Part shown: positions 43,611-55,604 of the stretch, piece by piece
Layout: every line of letters begins with the position of its first letter
How positions within the stretch are numbered: position 1 is the first letter of the stretch
Program-made: the position numbers and the translations under genes
The notes under the pieces: model-generated
The model's database searches: none
The model's input: only the letters and a program-made list of their open reading frames with translations
Told to the model about the DNA's origin: nothing
From: Phycisphaeraceae bacterium D3-23
GTDB lineage: Bacteria; Planctomycetota; Phycisphaerae; Phycisphaerales; Phycisphaeraceae
Length of the DNA stretch: 64,000 bases
NCBI GenBank assembly: GCA_039555135.1
Contig: CP114179.1
Span: 2,418,001 to 2,482,000 of the forward strand
Direction of reading: 5' to 3'

Positions 43611-44834
43611 CTAAACGCGCTCGACCACGGGCAGCTCGCCGACCAGCGGGAGGGCGTAGTCGACAAAGCCCTGGGCGATGTCGTTGCCATCGACGATCCA
43701 CTCGTCGGGCATGTGCTTGGTCTTCGCCGCGACGTCGGTGAGCTCGATGCGGTTGTACTCGACGGCGTAGTCCTTGCCGGGCACGCGCTGGATCGCGATC
43801 GAGCCGTGCATCACACCGCTCGTTGCGAGTTCGGCGGCCTTGCGCCCGGCGAGGCGGGCCTCGTCCTGGTCGACCTTGCTGGCGATGCCGGCGAAGCTGC
43901 GCTGGAGATAACCAAACGTGTCGGCGCGGACGCGCGTCTTGTGGCCGAGGTAGTCCTTGACGGCCTGCGATAGGAAGTCGCCCAGCGCGCCGCTGCCCGA
44001 GAGCTGCACGTTGCCGTGCGCATCCTTCTCGACGTGGTGGCCCTGCATCTCGGCGAGCTTCGCGGCCATGGGTGTGCCGTCGGCGTCGTGGATGCCTTCG
44101 CTGACGGCGATGAGGCATCGGCCGTGGGTGTCCATCATGCGCTCGACGTCGGCGGTGAACTTCGCGATGTCGAACGCGGCCTCGGGGACGTAGACCAGGT
44201 GCGGCCCGTCGTCGCTGTTGATGCGCCGTCCCAGCACGGACGCGGCGGTGAGGAACCCGGCGTGCCGGCCCATGATGACGTCGATCTTGACGCCCTTGAG
44301 CGAGCGGTTATCGAGGTCGTCGCCCATGAAGGCCTGCGCGACGAACTTCGCGGCGCTGCCGTAGCCCGGCGTGTGGTCGTTGAGCACGAGGTCGTTATCG
44401 ACCGTCTTGGGCACGTGGAACGCGTGCATCTCGTAGCCGTCTTGCTGCGCGGTCTCGGCGACGATGCGGCAGGTGTCCGAGCTGTCGTTGCCGCCGATGT
44501 AGAAGAAGTAGCGGACGTCGTGTTCTTCGAAGTACTTCGTGATCGCTTTGACATCGTCAACGCTGGGCTTGTGGCGTGACGAGCCCAGGCCGGACGACGG
44601 CGTGCCCGCGAGGCGGTCGAGCTTGTCCTGGGGCCAGTCGGTGAGGTCGAGGAAATCGCCCGACATCATGCCGTCGACGGCGTGGCGTGCGCCGAGGATC
44701 TTGCCCTTGAAGCCCGGCGCGGCGTGGAGCCCTTCGACGACGCCGACGAGGGACTGGTTGATGACGGCGGTGGGCCCGCCCGACTGTCCGATGACGGCGT
44801 TGCCCTGGAGGGGGGTGTTCTTAGCGTTGCTCAT
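43611..44834 (-). CDS. 6-phosphofructokinase, probably pyrophosphate-dependent
   Basis: A 407-aa phosphofructokinase. The N-terminal loop is NAVIGQSGGPTAVINQSL. The phosphoryl-donor motif reads YFFYIGGNDSSDT, with Asp where ATP-dependent enzymes have Gly (GGDGS), and the catalytic motif is PKTVDNDL with Lys instead of Gly; both changes mark the PPi-using group. IMGRHAGFLTAAS is the fructose-6-phosphate region, and ISEG appears as AVSEGIHD. It catalyses the reversible F6P to F1,6BP step of glycolysis in the cytosol. It is followed closely by a zinc-ribbon membrane protein gene. Confidence 0.9.
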   Translation of the reverse strand: MSNAKNTPLQGNAVIGQSGGPTAVINQSLVGVVEGLHAAPGFKGKILGARHAVDGMMSGDFLDLTDWPQDKLDRLAGTPSSGLGSSRHKPSVDDVKAITKYFEEHDVRYFFYIGGNDSSDTCRIVAETAQQDGYEMHAFHVPKTVDNDLVLNDHTPGYGSAAKFVAQAFMGDDLDNRSLKGVKIDVIMGRHAGFLTAASVLGRRINSDDGPHLVYVPEAAFDIAKFTADVERMMDTHGRCLIAVSEGIHDADGTPMAAKLAEMQGHHVEKDAHGNVQLSGSGALGDFLSQAVKDYLGHKTRVRADTFGYLQRSFAGIASKVDQDEARLAGRKAAELATSGVMHGSIAIQRVPGKDYAVEYNRIELTDVAAKTKHMPDEWIVDGNDIAQGFVDYALPLVGELPVVERV

Positions 44835-45075
44835 GGTGGTCTGGTCGAGACGGGTTTACGTCGGAAGCGACAGCACGCGGCGTCTGCCGAATCGGGCATT
44901 GTATTGGACCCGGGCTGGCACGACAAAGCGAGGCGTCGGATGACGCTGTGACAGCGGTGCAAACCGACCCAGACGCGCCCCGGTGAGACGTTGAGCAAAC
45001 CGACGTGCCACGGTCGATCCGCTGCTCGGAGCGGTCGGCCGTGCTTGCTTCACACGACCTACGGCCAATGTCAAC

Positions 45076-47490
45076 TTAGTTCGTCCCGACCTGCGACTGG
45101 CGCATGAACGCTTCGAGCGTCACGGTCTGTGGCGGGTCGTCGTCGCCTTCGATCACGCCGATCGCCCGGTCGTACTGCTCGGTGAGTTGTTCATTGTCCA
45201 ACGTTTCCGCGCGGGCCTCGCGGAGCTGGGGCAGGCAGTCGGCCGCGGCGCTGCCGTAGGTCGCGAGCTGGGTGAGTGCTTTCAGGGCGAAGCGTGGGTG
45301 GCCCCAGCCGCCGAGCGTCGCGATGTCGGCCAGCGGCGCGATGGCCTCGTGGATACGTTGCCCGCTGGCGATCTCCAAACACGACAGCCGGGCGTCCATC
45401 ATGAACATGATGTTGCTGGGCGTGTCGTGCGAGCCCGCCGCGACGATCGCGGGCATGAGTGCTGCACGCTCTTGCGCGGGCAGTTGGCCCAGCACGCGGA
45501 CGATGCGCTGGATCACCCAGGGGTCTTCGTGCTCCAGCATCTGCCGCATCGCGCCAAGCACGAGCTCGCGGTCGTCGATGTTCTGAAGCAGGCGCTGGAC
45601 CTTGCCGGGGTTGTCGGAGAGCAGCGTGAAGACGATCTGCTGGCTGAGCATCGGGTCGGCCCCGCGCTCGTAGCTGGCGAGGTAGGGCAGCAAGACCTCG
45701 GCCGCGCCGCGCGGGTTGAGCGCGACCAGCGTACGCACCGCCTGGTGGCGAAGCTCCTCCGAGCCGTCACGCACGAGGATCGCCGCGGCGTCAAACACCA
45801 GCTCGGCCTGCGGCGTCTCGCCGGGCGAACGCGACGCCTCGACCCGCGCCATCGCGGCGAGCTGGTCTTGCTCGTGCTCGGACTGCACCATGTGCGCGAT
45901 GTCTTCGCCGAGCGCGACATCGCGCGAGCGAAGCTCCTTCGCCGCCTCGAACCGCACGACGGGCGACCAGCTCGATAGCGCCTCGATCAGCGCCGCGTCG
46001 GTCATCGTCGGGTAGTCGTTGCGGCCGGCGGCCAGTGCCGTTTCCACTTCTTCCGGGGTCATCGGGTCGAGCGTCATCGGCCCCTTGCCGGTGATGCGCA
46101 GTTCGCCGCGCGCGATGGCGAGGTGCAGGAGGTAGGCGCCCGGGCAGTCCCAGCCGTGGTAGTTTTCGCGTCGGGCCTCGGGGTTGCCCTGGTAGGGGTA
46201 GCCGTGTTGCCAGTCGCGGGCGAGGTCGTAGTACCAGCCGAACTCGCCGAGGTAGCCGCCGGTGGCGAGCGGCCCGCCGCGCGCGACGCCGGGCAGGGAC
46301 CAGAGGATGTTGAAGAAGTTGCCGGTGTGGCCCTGCTCGCGGTCGGCGTTGAACGCGGCGACGGCGGTGCGGCGGTAGTAGGCGGTGGCGTCTTCATCGC
46401 CGAGCAGGTCGAAGAACACGGCGGCGTTGGAGTTCTTGCCGTTGTCGTCGTGGCCATACTGCCGGTTGGGCTCGTGGTCGCCGTAGGGGATCGCGCCCAG
46501 CCCGACGTATCGGCGGAAGAACGCGGCGCTGCGATCGATGGCTTCGTCGACGACGGGCACATCGACGCCGCACTCCCGGGCGAGCACCATGGATGTCGCC
46601 AGCGGGATGCTCACACAATTGATCGCGCCGTACCCGCCGAGCCGACCCAGCTCGGGCCAGACAAAACGGTGGCCCCAGTTGCCCATGACACTCTGGCCCT
46701 GGGCGATCTCGACGGCCTGCTTGCGCACGGCGTCATACACCGCCGGGTCCCGCGTTGCGAGGTAGTACTCGGCCAAGAGCAGCGTCGAGTACGCATACTC
46801 CCACGAGTGCAGCCCGCGGTGCTGCGACATGTCGCGCTCGGCCACCCTGTGCGCGTACTCACGCACCATCGGCAGGTACGCTTCTTCCCCTGTCGCGAGC
46901 AGCGCGAGCGCGTTGATGTGCGTCGGCAGGTCGATCCGCCCCAGCCCCTTTTCCGACAGCGCCCGCGCCCCGGCCTCAAGCAAACGGTCGGACTTCTCGC
47001 AGTCGTACGGCGCCGTCGCGCTGAAGGCGGGCATCGCTTCGAGCTGGATCGTCACGATTTCGGCTTGACCCGCGCGCCAGCGCAGTAGCTGCAACCGACC
47101 GCCCTGCTCCGACTCACTCAACTGAATCGCACGGGCCAGCGCCAGCCGCGCGTCGCTCTCGAACGGCTCGCTACCGATCCCGAGGATGACATCCCCCGCC
47201 TGCAACACGCCCTCCGCCGGCGACCCCTCGGCCACCTCGGCGATGTACGCCTGCCGCGCATAAAACGTCGCGCGCTTACGGTCCACAAAGAAATACCCCC
47301 GCGCCCCCGTGGGCCCGAGCGTCCAGTCGTGCGGACCATCGGCCGGCGGCGTGTCGCCCGCGGTGTAGTCGGGGACGTCGGGCTGGGCCGCCGCCATCGG
47401 CGCGGGGCAAACCGTCAGCAAGGCGGCGACTGTCACCGCCATCACGATTGCGACCCGGTGATCGAGTCGATGAGGAAGTCGAAGGGGCAT
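45076..47490 (-). CDS. Large secreted PDZ / DUF6288-like / HEAT-repeat protein
   Basis: An 804-aa exported protein. ATG 47490 follows GGAGATTC and starts a signal peptide (VAIVMAVTVAALLTVCPAPMAAAQ). Residues about 50-150 include a PDZ fold (AYIAEVAEGSPAEGVLQAGDVILGI, split: VAEGSPAEGVLQAGDVILGI). Residues about 155-480 resemble the DUF6288 region (WEYAYSTLLLAEYYLATRD, GHRFVWPELGRLGGYGAINC, PYGDHEPNRQYGHDDNGKNS), an alpha-barrel. Residues about 510-780 carry HEAT-like repeats (VVRFEAAKELRSRD, LRHQAVRTLVALNPRGAAEV). The function is unknown; the PDZ and barrel suggest binding of peptides or glycans in the periplasm. It is divergent from typA. Confidence 0.8.
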   Translation of the reverse strand: MPLRLPHRLDHRVAIVMAVTVAALLTVCPAPMAAAQPDVPDYTAGDTPPADGPHDWTLGPTGARGYFFVDRKRATFYARQAYIAEVAEGSPAEGVLQAGDVILGIGSEPFESDARLALARAIQLSESEQGGRLQLLRWRAGQAEIVTIQLEAMPAFSATAPYDCEKSDRLLEAGARALSEKGLGRIDLPTHINALALLATGEEAYLPMVREYAHRVAERDMSQHRGLHSWEYAYSTLLLAEYYLATRDPAVYDAVRKQAVEIAQGQSVMGNWGHRFVWPELGRLGGYGAINCVSIPLATSMVLARECGVDVPVVDEAIDRSAAFFRRYVGLGAIPYGDHEPNRQYGHDDNGKNSNAAVFFDLLGDEDATAYYRRTAVAAFNADREQGHTGNFFNILWSLPGVARGGPLATGGYLGEFGWYYDLARDWQHGYPYQGNPEARRENYHGWDCPGAYLLHLAIARGELRITGKGPMTLDPMTPEEVETALAAGRNDYPTMTDAALIEALSSWSPVVRFEAAKELRSRDVALGEDIAHMVQSEHEQDQLAAMARVEASRSPGETPQAELVFDAAAILVRDGSEELRHQAVRTLVALNPRGAAEVLLPYLASYERGADPMLSQQIVFTLLSDNPGKVQRLLQNIDDRELVLGAMRQMLEHEDPWVIQRIVRVLGQLPAQERAALMPAIVAAGSHDTPSNIMFMMDARLSCLEIASGQRIHEAIAPLADIATLGGWGHPRFALKALTQLATYGSAAADCLPQLREARAETLDNEQLTEQYDRAIGVIEGDDDPPQTVTLEAFMRQSQVGTN

Positions 47491-47705
47491 CTGAATCTCC
47501 TGAGATGGGCCGGGACGCAGTCCCCGGTTTCCCGAGGGACTCCGGGCCGGGGGCTCGATTACTCCGGCATGCGAGTTTAGCGTGAGGCCGATTTCTACTT
47601 GGGAGGCTGGACTCTCGTACAATACCCCGCTTGGCCTCTCGGGCTCGTCCGGGCTCGGCCACATCCCCGCGCAACGCCTCCCACCCCACCGCCGCAGCCC
47701 ACCCC

Positions 47706-49641
47706 ATGCCCACCTCCCCCATCCGCAACGTCGCCGTCATCGCCCACGTCGACCACGGCAAGACGACACTCACCGACCAGCTCCTCTACCAGTCGGGCAT
47801 GTTCCGCACCGAGGACCTCAACAAGCTCGCCGGCGGTCAGCACAACCTGGTCATGGACACCGGCGACCTCGAACGCGAGCGTGGCATCACCATCACCGCC
47901 AAGAACTGCGCCATCACCTACCGCCACACCGACGGCGCGGACTACAAGATCAACCTCATCGACACCCCGGGCCACGCGGACTTCGGCGGCGAAGTCGAAC
48001 GCGTCCTCAACATGGCCGACGGCTGCCTGCTCGTGGTCGACTCCTTCGAGGGGCCCATGCCCCAGACCCGCTTCGTCCTCGAAAAGGCGCTTCGCGCTCG
48101 GGCTCAAGCCCGTCGTCGTCGTTAACAAGATCGACAAGCCCAACGCAAGGCCGGACGATGTTGTCAATGAGGTCTTCGATCTGCTCAGCTCGCTCGACGC
48201 GCCCGACGACGCGATGGACTTCCCCGTCGTCTACGCCAGCGCCAAAGAGGGCTGGGCGACCAAAGACGACACGAAGCTCGGCGACGACCACCCCGAAAAT
48301 ATGTTCGACGTGTACGACACGATCTTGAACCACGTGCCCGCGCCCTATGCGAAGGGCTCCGGGCGGGGGCAGACCGCGGGCTTCGAGTCGCGCACTGCGG
48401 CGCTGGCCGCGCCGCTGCAGCTGATGGTCACGTCGATCGTGTACAGCGAGTACGTCGGCCGCATCGCCGTGGGCCGGGTCACCGCCGGCCGCATCACCGC
48501 GGGCCAGAAAGTCACCGTCATCAACCGGGCGGGCGAGGGCTCCATGCAGCGCGTCGTCAAGCTCGAAGGGTTCGACGGGCTCAGCCGAACCGAGGTCAAC
48601 CAGGTCACGGCCGGCGACATCTGCGCCGTCACCGGGCTCGACCCGATCGACATCGGCGACACCATCGCCTGCCCCGATCGGCCCAGCGCGCTGGCATCCG
48701 TCAGCATCGATGCGCCCACGCTCACCATGACCTTCCGCGTCAACGATTCGCCGTTCTGCGGCCGCGAGGGCGAGTTCGTCACCTCACGCCAGGTCTGGGA
48801 CCGCCTCCAACGCGAGCTGCAATCCAACGTCGCGCTCCGCGTCGAGCGCGACGACAGTGGCGAGCACTTCAAAGTCTCGGGGCGCGGGCTCATGCACCTG
48901 GGCGTCCTGCTCGAAACGATGCGCCGCGAGGGCTACGAGGTCCAGGTCGGCAAGCCCGAGGTCATCCTCACCCGACCCGAGGACGGCGAACACAAGGGCA
49001 AGCTCTGCGAACCCATCGAGCAGCTCGTCGTCGACTGCCCGAGCGAGTGCCAGAACGATGTCATGGCGCTGGTCATGAACCGCAAGGCCGAGATCGTGAG
49101 CATGGACCCCAAGGCCGGGGCCGGCGACTACATGCACATGGAGTTTACGATCCCCGCGCGGGGGCTGATCGGCCTGCGGACGCGGATGCTGACGGCGACC
49201 CAGGGCCGGGCCGTGATGCACCACAACCTGCTGCGCTACGAGCCGATGCGCGGCGAGGTGCCCAAACGCCCCGCCGGCGTGATGATCGCGTCGGATGCCG
49301 GCACGGTCTCGCCCTACTCGCTCGACCGCCTCTACGACCGCGGGTTCTTCTTTAGCAAGCCCGGCGACCCGATCTACGAAGGCCAGATCGTCGGCGAGCA
49401 CTGCAAAGAAAACGACATCACCGTCAACGCCGCCATCAGCAAAAAACACAGCAACGTCCGCGCCTCGGGCAGCGACGACGCCACCCGCGTCAAGCCCGCC
49501 CGGGAGCTGTCGCTCGAAGCGATGCTCGAATACATCGAGGAAGACGAGCTGGTCGAAGTGACGCCGCAGTCGTTGCGGATGCGCAAGAAAGAACTCCGCG
49601 AGTCGATGCGCCGCCGCGAGACCCGCGCGGCGAAGGGGTAA
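47706..49641 (+). pseudogene. typA: GTPase TypA/BipA, interrupted by one-base frameshift
   Basis: Ribosome-binding translational GTPase. From ATG 47706 the G1 motif [26 protein letters not shown] and [16 protein letters not shown] are in one frame, up to [13 protein letters not shown]. The next block, [16 protein letters not shown] (G4 NKID), and everything to the stop at 49641, including the TypA C-terminal domain (AVMHHNLLRYEPMRGE, GTVSPYSLDRLYDRG), is in another frame. Removing one base near 48093 (the C in GCGCTTCGCGCTC) restores EKALALGLKP and an intact 644-aa protein. This could be a sequencing or assembly error, or a real loss. No slippery sequence supports programmed shifting. Confidence 0.9.
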
Positions 49642-49652
49642 GGCGCTCGGAT

Positions 49653-49810
49653 TGAACCACAGAGGCACGGAGATCAAGGCAAAACGCCAAGAAGCCAAGG
49701 ATGGCCAAGTCAGCCAAGGCGTCGCAGGTAGTGCCACCGTGACCCGCTCCGCATTCTTGGCACACCTTGGCTTCTTGGTGTTAGATTCTTCTCCGTGCCT
49801 CTGTGGTTCA
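49653..49810. repeat. Inverted-repeat element, family F, with perfect 20-bp ends
   Basis: 158 bp between convergent typA and the PPK2 gene. The terminal 20 bp (49653-49672, TGAACCACAGAGGCACGGAG) and 49791-49810 are perfect inverted copies, and inner CCAAGAAGCCAAGG / CCTTGGCTTCTTGG arms add to the hairpin. No ORF. It resembles MITE/REP-type elements found in many copies in related genomes (from memory). Confidence 0.75.
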
Positions 49811-49815
49811 CCCCC

Positions 49816-50667
49816 CTACTCAATCACAATCGACGCTGGGTCAAAATCCGGCTCGGGCGGCTGCGGGTCCATCTTCTCTAACAAATCAACCAGCACCTTG
49901 CACACCAGCAAGTTGCGGTACCAGCGGCGCTCGGCCGGGATGACGTACCACGGCGCATCCTTGGGCGAGGTCTGCGCAAACACCTCCGCGTAGCGGTCCT
50001 GGTACTTCTCCCAGCGAGCCCGTTCGTCGAGGTCGGCCGGGTTGAACTTCCAGTGCTTGTCAGGGCGATCCAGCCGACGCTGCAGGCGTTCTTTCTGGTA
50101 GTCCTTGCTGATGTGCAGGAAGAACTTGACGACGCGCGTGCCCTCGGTGTGCAGCAGGTGCTCGAAGTGGTTGATGTGATCGACGCGGTGCTTCCAGACA
50201 TCCTTGGGCGCGAGCTTCTTCACCGCGACGGTCACGGCGTCTTCGTAGTGGCTGCGGTTGAAGACGCCGATGTAGCCCTTCTTCGGGACGTTCTGGTGGA
50301 CCCGCCAGAGGAAGTCGTGGCCAAGCTCCTCGCTGGTCGGGGCCTTGAAGCTCTTGACCCGGCAGCCGGCGGGGTCGACCGGGCCGAAGACGGCCTTGGT
50401 CGTCGAGTCCTTGCCGCCCGCGTCCATCGCCTGGAACACGACGAGCAGGGAGCGCTTCGACTCGGCGTAGAGGTTCTCCTGGAGGTCGACCAGCCGACGA
50501 CGCAGCGCGTGGAAGCAGGCCTTGGCGTCTTCCTTCTCGAACCCGCCATCATCCCGCGTCGCGCGGTCGGCCAGGTCGAACGGCTTACCATCAGGCACGC
50601 GGTAGGGCTTGGTGTCCAGCTCGAAATCCTCGAGCACATCCGCTTCGGTGTCGGCTTGGGTGTTCAT
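49816..50667 (-). CDS. Polyphosphate kinase 2 family protein (PPK2-related)
   Basis: A 283-aa polyphosphate:nucleotide phosphotransferase. The Walker A region reads FQAMDAGGKDSTTKAVF (PPK2 proteins normally have DAxGKxG), followed by GCRVKSFKAPTSEELGHDFLWR, the lid region, and FNRSHYEDAVT (Walker B). FKA/SEE and the C-terminal KFNPADLDERARWEKYQDRY-type block (RWEKYQDRYAEVF) match the PPK2 subgroup that phosphorylates nucleotides from polyphosphate. ATG 50667 is chosen; the upstream frame lacks features. It probably links stored polyphosphate to nucleotide pools. The Ser/Thr in the P-loop rather than Gly is a small deviation. Confidence 0.9.
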   Translation of the reverse strand: MNTQADTEADVLEDFELDTKPYRVPDGKPFDLADRATRDDGGFEKEDAKACFHALRRRLVDLQENLYAESKRSLLVVFQAMDAGGKDSTTKAVFGPVDPAGCRVKSFKAPTSEELGHDFLWRVHQNVPKKGYIGVFNRSHYEDAVTVAVKKLAPKDVWKHRVDHINHFEHLLHTEGTRVVKFFLHISKDYQKERLQRRLDRPDKHWKFNPADLDERARWEKYQDRYAEVFAQTSPKDAPWYVIPAERRWYRNLLVCKVLVDLLEKMDPQPPEPDFDPASIVIE

Positions 50668-50779
50668 ACGGCGGATTGTACGGCCCATTGCATCGGAGTA
50701 CGAAGCGAAAACAGGAGGGCGACGGGCCCAAATGCGGATGCGGGCCTGGGGCGGCTTGCCGTCCGTGAGGCCCGGCATT

Positions 50780-50875
50780 GCTTAGCCGTCGCCCAACGGG
50801 CGGCGCGTTTCGGGTTACGAGTTTCCGGTTGCGCGAGCGCCGCAGGCACCGGCCCCGTTGGGGCCCGGGCTAAAC
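50780..50875. repeat. Inverted-repeat element, family B (copy 1)
   Basis: Ends TTAGCCGTCGCCCAACGGGC and, at 50851-50875, GGCCCCGTTGGGGCCCGGGCTAAAC form imperfect arms. It lies in the divergent spacer between the PPK2 and anmK genes. Other copies lie at 52163, 54908 and 59258. Confidence 0.6.
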
Positions 50876-50918
50876 AACGATGTACGAATAACGCGCCGCG
50901 AAAGGGTATCCTGCGGGC

Positions 50919-52115
50919 ATGACCCCACCACGTGAACGCATCGTCGCGGGCTGTATGACGGGCACGTCGCTGGACGGACTCGACGCAGCGCTCGTGCGCA
51001 TCGTCGGGACCGGGCTGGACATGACGGCCCAGTACCTGGGCTGGGTGTCGCACGACATGCCCCCGGAATTGAGGGAGACGCTGATGCACCTCGCTTCCGG
51101 GGGTGCGGCCGAGCCGTTGACGTACCTGCGTGCCGCGCGCGGCGTGGGCGAACTGTATGCCGACAGCGTGCAGCGCCTGCTCGACGAGACCCAAGGCCCG
51201 CGTCCTGAGTTTGTCGTCGCCCACGGCCAAACGATCTGGCACGCGCCCAAAGACGATGGCGGCCCCAAGAGTTGGCAGCTCTTCGACCCCTGGCCGGTGG
51301 TCAAGCGCATCGGCGTCCCGGTGTGCTACGACCTGCGCCAGGCCGACCTGATCGCGGGGGGTGAGGGTGCGCCACTCACACCGTTGGCGGATTGGGTGAT
51401 GTATCGGGAGAAGGCAGACGTTGTTCTAAATCTGGGTGGTATCGTGAATCACACCACGCTGTTCGACGATGATTTTGAGTACCTCCCCGCATGTGACATC
51501 GGCCCCTGCAACATTTTGCTCGACGGGCTCAACCAACGGCTGCTTGGCACCCCTTATGACGAAGACGGAGCAACGGCCGCAAAAGGCAAGCGTGTCCAGC
51601 CGGTGCTGCATGCAATTGGCAAAGCGATACGAAGCAAACATCGCGAGCACGGCCACCCCGCTTCACTCGGCCGTGAGTTGTACAACACGGCCTGGCTGGA
51701 TGAGTTAGCCGAATCGATTCGACCACTGGCCTCCATCGAAGACATCCTGCACACCGCCGTCATCCATACCGCAATTGATGCATGTACTGCGGTTGATGAG
51801 TACGACGAGGCCGACTTCGGAGAAACTCGACGCCACACCGTTGTACTCGCGGGGGGCGGCACAAAAAACAGGGCACTTGTCGATCAGATCCGTGCCAACC
51901 TGGGTTCACAAGATGTAGACCTGAAGATGGATTATGACTACGACGTCCTCCTCTCCGACGACCTCGGCATCCCCTGCGAAGCCCGTGAGGCGATGGGGTT
52001 TGCGGTATTGGGGGCGTTGTCGCGGGACGGGGTGCCTTGTTCGCTGCCGCAGGTGACGGGGGCGAAAGACCCGGGGGTCGCGGGGGTGTGGGCGGGGGTC
52101 GGGCAGGGGGATTGA
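50919..52115 (+). CDS. anmK: Anhydro-N-acetylmuramic acid kinase
   Basis: A 398-aa cytosolic kinase of the ASKHA fold. It opens and phosphorylates 1,6-anhydro-MurNAc, giving MurNAc-6-phosphate in peptidoglycan recycling. The N-terminal AGCMTGTSLDGLDAALV is the AnmK phosphate-1 motif; VVAHGQTIWH, VVLNLGGIVNHT and CDIGPCNILLDGLNQ are later conserved blocks, and VVLAGGGTKNRALVDQI is the adenosine motif. ATG 50919 gives a normal-length protein. murQ follows on the same strand 197 bp later and takes the product, so the two genes form a functional pair, though a repeat lies between them. Confidence 0.93.
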   Translation: MTPPRERIVAGCMTGTSLDGLDAALVRIVGTGLDMTAQYLGWVSHDMPPELRETLMHLASGGAAEPLTYLRAARGVGELYADSVQRLLDETQGPRPEFVVAHGQTIWHAPKDDGGPKSWQLFDPWPVVKRIGVPVCYDLRQADLIAGGEGAPLTPLADWVMYREKADVVLNLGGIVNHTTLFDDDFEYLPACDIGPCNILLDGLNQRLLGTPYDEDGATAAKGKRVQPVLHAIGKAIRSKHREHGHPASLGRELYNTAWLDELAESIRPLASIEDILHTAVIHTAIDACTAVDEYDEADFGETRRHTVVLAGGGTKNRALVDQIRANLGSQDVDLKMDYDYDVLLSDDLGIPCEAREAMGFAVLGALSRDGVPCSLPQVTGAKDPGVAGVWAGVGQGD

Positions 52116-52162
52116 GGGAGCGGTGGAGTAGTGACCCATGCGGAGGTTGTACGGAAGAATAA

Positions 52163-52265
52163 CGTTAGCCGTCGCTGCGGCAGCGACGCGCAGTCGCGTT
52201 GAAGGGTCGTGTCGTGTGTGTCTTTCAAACGCGGCTGCGCGTCGCCGCGGCGGCGACGGCTAACG
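52163..52265. repeat. Inverted-repeat element, family B (copy 2)
   Basis: Ends CGTTAGCCGTCGCTGCGGC and GCGGCGACGGCTAACG; 103 bp, with inner GCGACGCGCAGTCGCGTT / AACGCGGCTGCGCGTCGC arms. It separates anmK from murQ. Confidence 0.65.
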
Positions 52266-52312
52266 ATACATTGTTCAATCTCTGGGCGGATGCCCGCTAC
52301 ACTGTCCGGTCT

Positions 52313-53317
52313 ATGACGACACCCGACTCCACGACGAACACGACCGCGGCCTCGCGCGGGCACCTGGCGACCGAGCAGCGGCTCGCGGCGGCGGCGGCGG
52401 TCGATGCCCAGCCGATCGAAGCAACCCTCCGGCTGATGAACACGCAGGACATGCAGGTGCCCCAGGCGGTGCGCAATGCGATCCCCGCGATGACGAAGCT
52501 GGTCGAGGACATCGTCGCCGGCTTCAACGCCGGCGGGCGTCTGCTCTACTGCGGCGCGGGGACGTCGGGCCGGCTCGGTGTGCTCGACGCCAGCGAGTGC
52601 CCGCCGACGTTCTGCTCGGACCCGGGCCAGGTGGTCGGCTTCATCGCCGGCGGCGACGGCGCGCTGCGCGTCGCGGTTGAAGGGGCAGAAGACGACTTCG
52701 AGGGCGCACACGCAAAGATCGACGAGCTCAATCTTGGCGAACACGACACACTTATCGGTATCGCGGCGGGCGGGACGACGCCCTACGTCTGGGGCGCGAT
52801 CCAGCACGCCGGACAACGCGGCGCGACAACGGCGCTGATGACCTGCGTCCCGGTCAAGTCCCTCCAAACCCGGCCGCGCGCCGCAGTCGTCAAGGGCAAC
52901 CAGCCGTTGAGTCTGCCCCCCCCGCCCAAGCTGCCCGCCGAGGTCGACCACCGCATCGAGTTGCTCGTGGGCCCGGAAGTCCTGACCGGCTCGACCCGGC
53001 TCAAGGCGGGGACGGCCACGAAGCTCGCGCTCAATATGATCAGCACGGCCGCGATGCTCCAGATGGGCAAGGCCTGGGGCAACCTGATGATCGACCTCAA
53101 CGCGAGCAACGCCAAGCTCGTCGACCGATCGATCCGCATCGTCACGGGCCAGACCAACCTGTCGCGCGAAGACGCCGCCGACGCGATCGACAAGGCCGGC
53201 GGCAGCGTCAAGCTCGCGCTCATCATGGTGCTGCGCGACGTCGATCTTGAAACGGCGCAGGCCCTGCTCGACGAACACGGGCAGAAGCTGCGGCCGATCC
53301 TGGGCCCGCCGAAGTAG
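52313..53317 (+). CDS. murQ: N-acetylmuramic acid 6-phosphate etherase
   Basis: A 334-aa lyase that splits MurNAc-6-phosphate into GlcNAc-6-phosphate and D-lactate. The SIS-domain signature reads GAGTSGRLGVLDASECPPTF, where the Glu is the expected acid-base residue. IGIAAGGTTPYVWGAI and LKAGTATKLALNMISTAAM are later blocks of the family. ATG 52313 lies after a long spacer; the N-terminal 10-20 residues are variable. It works directly after AnmK. An RpiR-type regulator lies about 10 kb upstream, but any link is an inference. A bidirectional terminator follows at 53351. Confidence 0.93.
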   Translation: MTTPDSTTNTTAASRGHLATEQRLAAAAAVDAQPIEATLRLMNTQDMQVPQAVRNAIPAMTKLVEDIVAGFNAGGRLLYCGAGTSGRLGVLDASECPPTFCSDPGQVVGFIAGGDGALRVAVEGAEDDFEGAHAKIDELNLGEHDTLIGIAAGGTTPYVWGAIQHAGQRGATTALMTCVPVKSLQTRPRAAVVKGNQPLSLPPPPKLPAEVDHRIELLVGPEVLTGSTRLKAGTATKLALNMISTAAMLQMGKAWGNLMIDLNASNAKLVDRSIRIVTGQTNLSREDAADAIDKAGGSVKLALIMVLRDVDLETAQALLDEHGQKLRPILGPPK

Positions 53318-53350
53318 CGGGCTGCTAAACAGTCGAATTCCCCCGCGAAA

Positions 53351-53377
53351 AAGCCCACGCTCGCTGAGCGTGGGCTT
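53351..53377. terminator. Bidirectional terminator between murQ and atpD
   Basis: A 12-bp perfect stem (AAGCCCACGCTC / GAGCGTGGGCTT), loop GCT, with TTCGTGTTTTTGTTTT on the plus side and GCTTTTTCGC on the minus side. It serves both convergent genes. Confidence 0.9.
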
Positions 53378-53409
53378 CGTGTTTTTGTTTTGTATCGTCT
53401 GCGTTCCGC

Positions 53410-55543
<2,134 letters not shown>

Positions 55544-55604
55544 TCAGGCAGTCGCCTGGCTTGCGAAACCCGAAACCCGAAACCCCCGACCCGAAACCCG
55601 ACGC

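Noticed and set aside
47599-48080. Upstream part of the second typA frame as a separate N-terminus
   Set aside because: Before about 48090 this frame is low-complexity Ser/Pro/Thr noise; the true TypA N-terminus is in the other frame.
48081-48100. Programmed frameshift in typA
   Set aside because: No slippery heptamer or downstream pseudoknot is visible, and TypA is not known to use frameshifting.
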